A stretch of 8,487 nt of DNA from Actinomycetes bacterium (GTDB lineage: Bacteria > Actinomycetota > Acidimicrobiia > Acidimicrobiales > Microtrichaceae): NCBI GenBank assembly GCA_023392475.1, contig JAEVZA010000097.1, forward strand, positions 1 to 8,487, read 5' to 3'. Position numbers and translations under genes: made by a program. The stretch's first letter is position 1. The number at the start of each line of letters is the position of its first letter. The notes beneath the pieces were generated by a model. The model did no database searches. It was not told the DNA's origin and saw nothing but the letters and a program-made list of their open reading frames with translations. This document shows positions 5,496 through 8,487 of this stretch, one piece after another.

Positions 5496-5502
5496 GGCGT
5501 TC

Positions 5503-5529
5503 CGGCCGACTCGGCCGACCCGGCCGACT
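5503..5529. repeat. 9-bp tandem repeat (3 copies)
   Basis: CGGCCGACT, CGGCCGACC and CGGCCGACT run consecutively at 5503-5529, just upstream of the merR -35 box and downstream of the hydrolase terminator-like hairpin. They may be slippage-derived or may be extra protein-binding sites; nothing else supports either. Confidence 0.85.
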
Positions 5530-5549
5530 CGGGCCGCCCTGCCGGCCCG
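5530..5549 (-). terminator. GC-rich hairpin after the alpha/beta hydrolase
   Basis: CGGGCCG (5530-5536), loop CCCTGC, CGGCCCG (5543-5549) forms a perfect 7-bp stem starting 4 nt after the hydrolase stop codon. There is no U tract, as is common for actinobacterial terminators. It would separate the hydrolase transcript from the merR promoter just downstream. Confidence 0.5.
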
Positions 5550-5553
5550 GGAC

Positions 5554-6459
5554 CTAGCGGGCGAGCATCGCGGCGAGGTCCGCCGCCTCGAGGTGCGCCG
5601 GCTCCGTGGTGGCCATCCAGTCGAGCAGCAGGCGGGTGAAGCGCCGCGGCTCCTCGCAGTGCGGGTAGTGACCGCACCCCTCCATGATCTCGAGCCGGCT
5701 GCCGGGCATCGCCTCGTGGGCCTCGTGCGCGTGCGACACGGGGATGATCGGGTCGTCCTCGCCCCACACCAGCAGCGTCGGCACCTGGTTCGTCAGGTAG
5801 AGCCGGTCCCGGGCGCTGACCCGCTGGCCCTTGACGTCGACCACCGCCCGCAGCGTCTGCAGGAACGCGGTCCGGGTGCGCGGGTCGATGAGCGAGGTGT
5901 ACGAGCGCCACATCTCGTTCGTCGCCGGCGCGGGGCGCAGGCCGACCTTCGCGGCGAGCCCCGCGGCGCCCTCCACGACGTCGCGGACGAGCGGCTGGAA
6001 CGCCACCGGCAGCACGTACTCGACACCCGGCGCTGTCAGGGCCCGCAGCAGCGGCATCACCTCGCGGCCGAGGCCGCCGGCGCACACGAGCCCGAGGCGC
6101 TCCGTGCGCTCCGGGTACTGGTACGCGAACTGCATGGCGATCCCGCCGCCGAGCGACTGGCCGACGACCGTGGCGCGCTCGTGGCCGAGGGCGACGAGCA
6201 CGTCGCGCAGGAACGAGGCGTGCGCGCCGAGCGAGTAGTCGCCGCGCGGCTTGTCGGTGCGGCCGTGGCCGGGCAGGTCGGGGGCGACGAACGTGACGCG
6301 CCCGGCCAGCTCCTGCAGGGCCGGCAGCCACGACGACGAGCTGCCCGCCATCCCGTGCACCAGCAGCACGACGGGTCCCTCGCCGCCGGTGCGGTAGGAC
6401 ACCTCGTGGCCGTGGACCTCGATCGTGCGGCGCTCGGCGCCGTCCACCCGCGGTTCCAT
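5554..6459 (-). CDS. Alpha/beta-fold hydrolase
   Basis: This is a 301-residue alpha/beta hydrolase with no signal peptide. The oxyanion segment is HGMAGSS (35-41), followed by 'VAPDLPGHGRTDKP' (58-71). The nucleophile elbow is GQSLGG with Ser102, the acid is probably Asp236 in 'WGEDDPIIP', and the base is His264 in 'GCGHYPHCEEP'. The cap domain lies at about 130-220. The overall pattern resembles the MhpC/BphD and epoxide-hydrolase-like esterase branch, but the substrate cannot be assigned. ATG 6459 has GGGAGG 4 nt upstream; the open frame continues beyond it to 7041, but that extension is Arg/Gly/Pro-rich shadow sequence. It is transcribed towards the merR operon and ends 58 bp before that operon's promoter. 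A small palindrome at 6523-6533 lies upstream. Confidence 0.93.
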   Translation of the reverse strand: MEPRVDGAERRTIEVHGHEVSYRTGGEGPVVLLVHGMAGSSSSWLPALQELAGRVTFVAPDLPGHGRTDKPRGDYSLGAHASFLRDVLVALGHERATVVGQSLGGGIAMQFAYQYPERTERLGLVCAGGLGREVMPLLRALTAPGVEYVLPVAFQPLVRDVVEGAAGLAAKVGLRPAPATNEMWRSYTSLIDPRTRTAFLQTLRAVVDVKGQRVSARDRLYLTNQVPTLLVWGEDDPIIPVSHAHEAHEAMPGSRLEIMEGCGHYPHCEEPRRFTRLLLDWMATTEPAHLEAADLAAMLAR

Positions 6460-6609
6460 GCTGCCTCCCACGTCGCGCCCCTGCGACGGATCGTCCGCCC
6501 CCGTGGTGGGGACCCTGGACGTTACCGTCGGTAGCGGGCCGCCGTCGATGGCTGATCGCACGACGCCCGTCACGTCTCCGGCCCGCCGCCCCGGGTAGGG
6601 ATCCACACC
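6460..6609. promoter_or_regulatory. Spacer upstream of the hydrolase, with TACCG-T-CGGTA palindrome
   Basis: No gene is supported here. The one clear signal is TACCG (6523-6527), T, CGGTA (6529-6533), extendable to G6521/C6535 with one mismatch. It lies 64 nt upstream of the hydrolase start, where a promoter would be expected. Its size and symmetry are compatible with a TetR-type operator, but no regulator gene adjoins it. Confidence 0.35.
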
Positions 6610-6843
6610 ATGGAACGTGACCTGCTCACCCGACGCACGAGGTTCCGCCCCCGCACCTCCACGGCCGAGCGGGGCGGCGGCGACGCCCCCACCCCCGCCC
6701 CGATGCCGGCCAACCCGCCCACGCCGGACCCGATCCCCGACCCACCCGGCACCGAGGCGCCGGTGCCCGAGCCCGCACCCGGCCCCCGGGCGTGGCACCC
6801 GGCACGCCGGGCACGGCACCCGAGGCGGGGGACCGGCCGATGA
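6610..6843 (+). CDS. Possible small proline-rich basic protein
   Basis: This is a 77-residue open frame, unrecognised. It reads as a basic N-terminus (MERDLLTRRTRFRPRTS), a Pro/Thr/Ala/Asp-rich middle with many xP dipeptides (about 26-58), and an Arg/His-rich tail. Third codon positions are mostly G or C, as in real genes here, but such GC richness also produces chance frames. A weak AGGGA lies upstream of the ATG. It sits between the hydrolase and the HD-domain gene, 73 bp before the latter. It may be an intrinsically disordered small protein or a chance frame. Confidence 0.35.
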   Translation: MERDLLTRRTRFRPRTSTAERGGGDAPTPAPMPANPPTPDPIPDPPGTEAPVPEPAPGPRAWHPARRARHPRRGTGR

Positions 6844-6904
6844 ACCCCCTCGTCCCCCGGAACCCGGCCAGCGCCTGAGCGACCGGTCCGGCGCCGCGCC
6901 CGGT

Positions 6905-6910
6905 GATACT
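6905..6910 (+). promoter_or_regulatory. -10 box of a leaderless promoter for the HD-domain gene
   Basis: GATACT preceded by T (TGATACT, 6904-6910) lies 6 nt before the GTG at 6917, with no Shine-Dalgarno between. This is the usual layout for leaderless transcripts in actinobacteria and supports the chosen start. No good -35 box is visible. Confidence 0.5.
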
Positions 6911-6916
6911 GGGGCG

Positions 6917-7483
6917 GTGACCGAGCCGCACGAGCAGATGCACTTCCGGCGCATGGACGCCGGCACCGACGCGGACTTCGCCGTCCTCGCGCACGTCCAC
7001 GAGGCCAACGTCGCCGCGCTTCCCGACCTGCTGATGGGCATGCTGACCGACCTGCAGGCGGATGCGGACTACCCGGTCGACCGCTGCGAGCACAGCCTCC
7101 AGGCCGCCACCCGCGCGCTGCGCGACGGGCGCGACGAGGAGTACGTCGTGTGCGCGCTCCTGCACGACATCGGGGAGTCGCTCGGGCCGTTCAACCACGG
7201 CGACGTGGTGGCGTCCGTCCTGCGGCCGTTCATCTCCGAGGCGAACCACTGGATGCTCGCCCACCACCCGGTGTTCCAGGTCTACTTCTACGGCCAGCAC
7301 CTCGGCATCGACCCGAACGAGCGCGACGCCTACCGCGACAGCCCCCACTTCGACCGCACCGCGGAGTTCTGCGCCCGCTACGACGAGGTGTCGTTCGACG
7401 CCTCGTACGAGAGCGAGCCGATGTCGACGTTCGAGCCGATGGTGCGCCGGGTCCTCCACAAGGACTGGACGCCGCCGAGCTGA
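6917..7483 (+). CDS. HD-domain protein, putative PhnZ/MIOX-like mixed-valent diiron oxygenase
   Basis: This 188-residue cytosolic protein has an HD fold with 'CEHSLQAATRAL' (57-68), 'YVVCALLHDIGES' (76-88), 'NHGD' (93-96), 'AHHP' (115-118) and 'FCARYDEVSFD' (151-161). In PhnZ and myo-inositol oxygenase the iron ligands are His, His-Asp, His, His and a late Asp; here H59, H83, D84, H94, H116 or H117, and D156 fit. The 24-residue step from H59 to H83 equals that from H34 to H58 in PhnZ. The second histidine of the PhnZ HDxxH motif is Glu87. The family splits between phosphohydrolases and O2-dependent C-C or C-P cleaving oxygenases; the 'HSLQAA' signature favours the latter. GTG 6917 was chosen for its -10 spacing and because sequence before it is Pro/Arg-rich shadow. 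No phosphonate or inositol genes adjoin it, so the substrate is unknown. Confidence 0.85.
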   Translation: MTEPHEQMHFRRMDAGTDADFAVLAHVHEANVAALPDLLMGMLTDLQADADYPVDRCEHSLQAATRALRDGRDEEYVVCALLHDIGESLGPFNHGDVVASVLRPFISEANHWMLAHHPVFQVYFYGQHLGIDPNERDAYRDSPHFDRTAEFCARYDEVSFDASYESEPMSTFEPMVRRVLHKDWTPPS

Positions 7484-7492
7484 GACCGCCGT

Positions 7493-7524
7493 GCGGTGGC
7501 GGCACGAGCAGCGCCGCCCACCGC
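7493..7524. terminator. Hairpin between convergent HD-domain and hydrolase genes
   Basis: GCGGTGGCGGC (7493-7503) pairs with GCCGCCCACCGC (7513-7524) as an 11-bp stem with one bulged C and a 9-nt loop. It begins 10 nt after the HD-gene stop and ends 24 nt from the convergent hydrolase stop, so it could terminate both. There is no U tract. Confidence 0.55.
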
Positions 7525-7547
7525 CATCAGGCGACGCCCGGCCGTCG

Positions 7548-8234
7548 TCAGGCCACGGCCGACCGGTAGGCCTCCAAGCGCTCGACCAGCTCCTCGGGGT
7601 GCGCGAGGGCGGGGAGGTGGCCGCCCGGGAGCTCGTCGGGCTCGATCCCGAGCCGCTCGAGCGAGATCCGCCGCTGGAACGGGCTGGGGAAGCACCGGTC
7701 CCCCTCGGAGACGAGCACCCGCGTGGGCACGTCGGGCCAGCGCTCGAGCGGCGACGGCGCGGCGAACGGCGCCTCGGACTGCTCGAGCACGTGCGCCGCA
7801 CCCGACGCGACCAGCGCGGGCGGCACGTCGTGGAGGAAGACCTCGTCGTCGTCGAAGCGGTCGGGGTCCCGGCCGTCGGCCACCGCCAGCTCGCGGAACG
7901 CCTCGGTCGCGCCCGTCCGGCTCCACCACTCGCCACCGCTCTCGCCGGGCGACGGGATCATGGCGTTCACGAGCACGAGCAGCCGGACCGGGGCCCGGGT
8001 GCACGCGACGGGTGCGCTCAGCCCGCCCATCGACTGCGCCACGAGGACGACGTCGTCGTGGTCGCCGATCGCCTCGACGACCCGGTCCACGTAGACGTCG
8101 AGGCCCGCCGAGTCGTCGTCGCAGGGCAGGTCGACGGCGACGACGTCGTGCCCTCGTGCCCGCAGGAGCGGCTCGACGCGGTGCCAGTACCAGTGGTCGG
8201 ATCCGGCGCCGGGGACGAGGACGTAGGTGCTCAT
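7548..8234 (-). CDS. Small alpha/beta hydrolase (esterase-like)
   Basis: This 228-residue alpha/beta hydrolase is shaped like the compact plant methylesterase/salicylate-esterase type (AB_hydrolase_6). It begins directly with the first strand and oxyanion loop 'YVLVPGAGSDHWYWHRV' (4-20). The nucleophile elbow is AQSMGG with Ser68 (Ala replaces the first Gly of GxSxG), the acid is probably Asp179 in 'SEGDRCFP', and the base is His206 in 'GGHLPAL'. There is no signal peptide. Its ATG overlaps the stop of the upstream phosphatase gene (ATGA), and no Shine-Dalgarno is visible, so translation is probably coupled. The physiological substrate is unknown. Confidence 0.9.
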   Translation of the reverse strand: MSTYVLVPGAGSDHWYWHRVEPLLRARGHDVVAVDLPCDDDSAGLDVYVDRVVEAIGDHDDVVLVAQSMGGLSAPVACTRAPVRLLVLVNAMIPSPGESGGEWWSRTGATEAFRELAVADGRDPDRFDDDEVFLHDVPPALVASGAAHVLEQSEAPFAAPSPLERWPDVPTRVLVSEGDRCFPSPFQRRISLERLGIEPDELPGGHLPALAHPEELVERLEAYRSAVA

Positions 8235-8487
8235 GCAGGGGTGGACGGCGCGCGGCCCGCGAGGTCATCGCGGTCGCGCCGGCCGGGCGCCTGCGGCGCG
8301 GTCTCGCGCGCCACGACGACCAGGGCCACGTCGTCCTCCGGGGCCCGCCCGTCCAGGCAGCGCGTGATCACGTCGTCCGCGAACCGCTCCGGCGGGAGCG
8401 TGCCGGCCGCGGCGACGGCGGCCGTGAGCCGGGCGATCGAGTCGTCGCTCGCCCCCGGGCGGCGCGCGCGGATCCCCGCGGGGTGCG
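8231..8487 (-). CDS. C-terminal part of a SpoIIE-type PP2C protein phosphatase (partial)
   Basis: The minus-strand frame is open from the window edge to a TGA at 8231-8233 and gives about 84 residues. 'SDDSIARLTAAVAAAG' is followed by 'FADDVITRCLDG' and 'APEDDVALVVVARET'. The EDDVALVVV strand with two acidic residues is the last conserved metal-site motif of SpoIIE/RsbU-type PP2C phosphatases, preceded by the usual helix that spans 'L...V......F.D.V'. The remaining catalytic domain and any sensor (GAF, PAS or response regulator) lie outside the window. A charged 25-residue tail follows. In such enzymes the domain dephosphorylates anti-sigma-factor antagonists. It overlaps the hydrolase gene by 4 nt (ATGA). 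Confidence 0.8.
   Translation of the reverse strand, partial: HPAGIRARRPGASDDSIARLTAAVAAAGTLPPERFADDVITRCLDGRAPEDDVALVVVARETAPQAPGRRDRDDLAGRAPSTPA

Noticed and set aside
6570..6752. A 60-residue Gly-rich minus-strand frame
   Set aside because: It is the antisense image of the proline-rich stretch and has no start signal or family.
5554..7041. N-terminal extension of the alpha/beta hydrolase to 495 residues
   Set aside because: The extension is low-complexity and antisense to the HD-domain gene; the hydrolase fold begins just after ATG 6459, which has GGGAGG upstream.

Overview
The window is gene-dense, very GC-rich DNA with strong G/C preference at third codon positions. Several promoters appear to give leaderless mRNAs (a TAnnnT-like -10 box 6-7 nt before the start codon), and the gene families are typical of Actinomycetota: a short siderophore-interacting flavoprotein, a cytosolic sulfite-oxidase-like Moco enzyme and a SpoIIE/PP2C phosphatase. 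An actinobacterium, perhaps of the Acidimicrobiia, fits best, but genus cannot be read from the sequence. I see no rRNA, tRNA, CRISPR array, transposase or phage gene; this looks like ordinary chromosome.

Layout. Positions 21-911 hold a divergent pair: a small two-CxxC zinc-ribbon-like protein (-) and a cysteine-free thioredoxin-fold (AhpC/TSA-like) protein (+). Positions 945-2871 hold nhaA (Na+/H+ antiporter) followed by a siderophore-interacting FAD protein, both on (-); the latter has its own leaderless promoter and a palindromic operator inside the 3' end of nhaA. Positions 3032-4352 (+) hold an overlapping pair, a sulfite-oxidase-like molybdopterin enzyme and an FAD/NAD(P)H reductase that is probably its electron partner. 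Positions 4353-4713 are a 361-bp convergent spacer full of tandem and inverted repeats. Positions 4714-5456 (-) are a MerR-family regulator overlapping a WCPPC thioredoxin, with a 24-bp perfect palindrome in the long promoter spacer. Positions 5554-6459 (-) are an alpha/beta hydrolase. Positions 6460-6916 are mostly non-coding, with one possible proline-rich small protein. Positions 6917-7483 (+) are an HD-domain protein with the ligand set of PhnZ/inositol-oxygenase-type diiron oxygenases. Positions 7548-8487 (-) are the 3' end of a SpoIIE-type PP2C phosphatase overlapping a second alpha/beta hydrolase.

How the genes fit together. Redox and thiol chemistry recurs (thioredoxin, redoxin fold, two flavin reductases, a Moco enzyme), but in separate transcription units rather than one pathway. 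The points most worth checking are the self-contained merR-trx switch, the operator over the siderophore-interacting protein promoter, the alternating inverted-repeat cluster with tandem repeats at the stop codons of both flanking genes, and the uncharacterised HD-type putative oxygenase.
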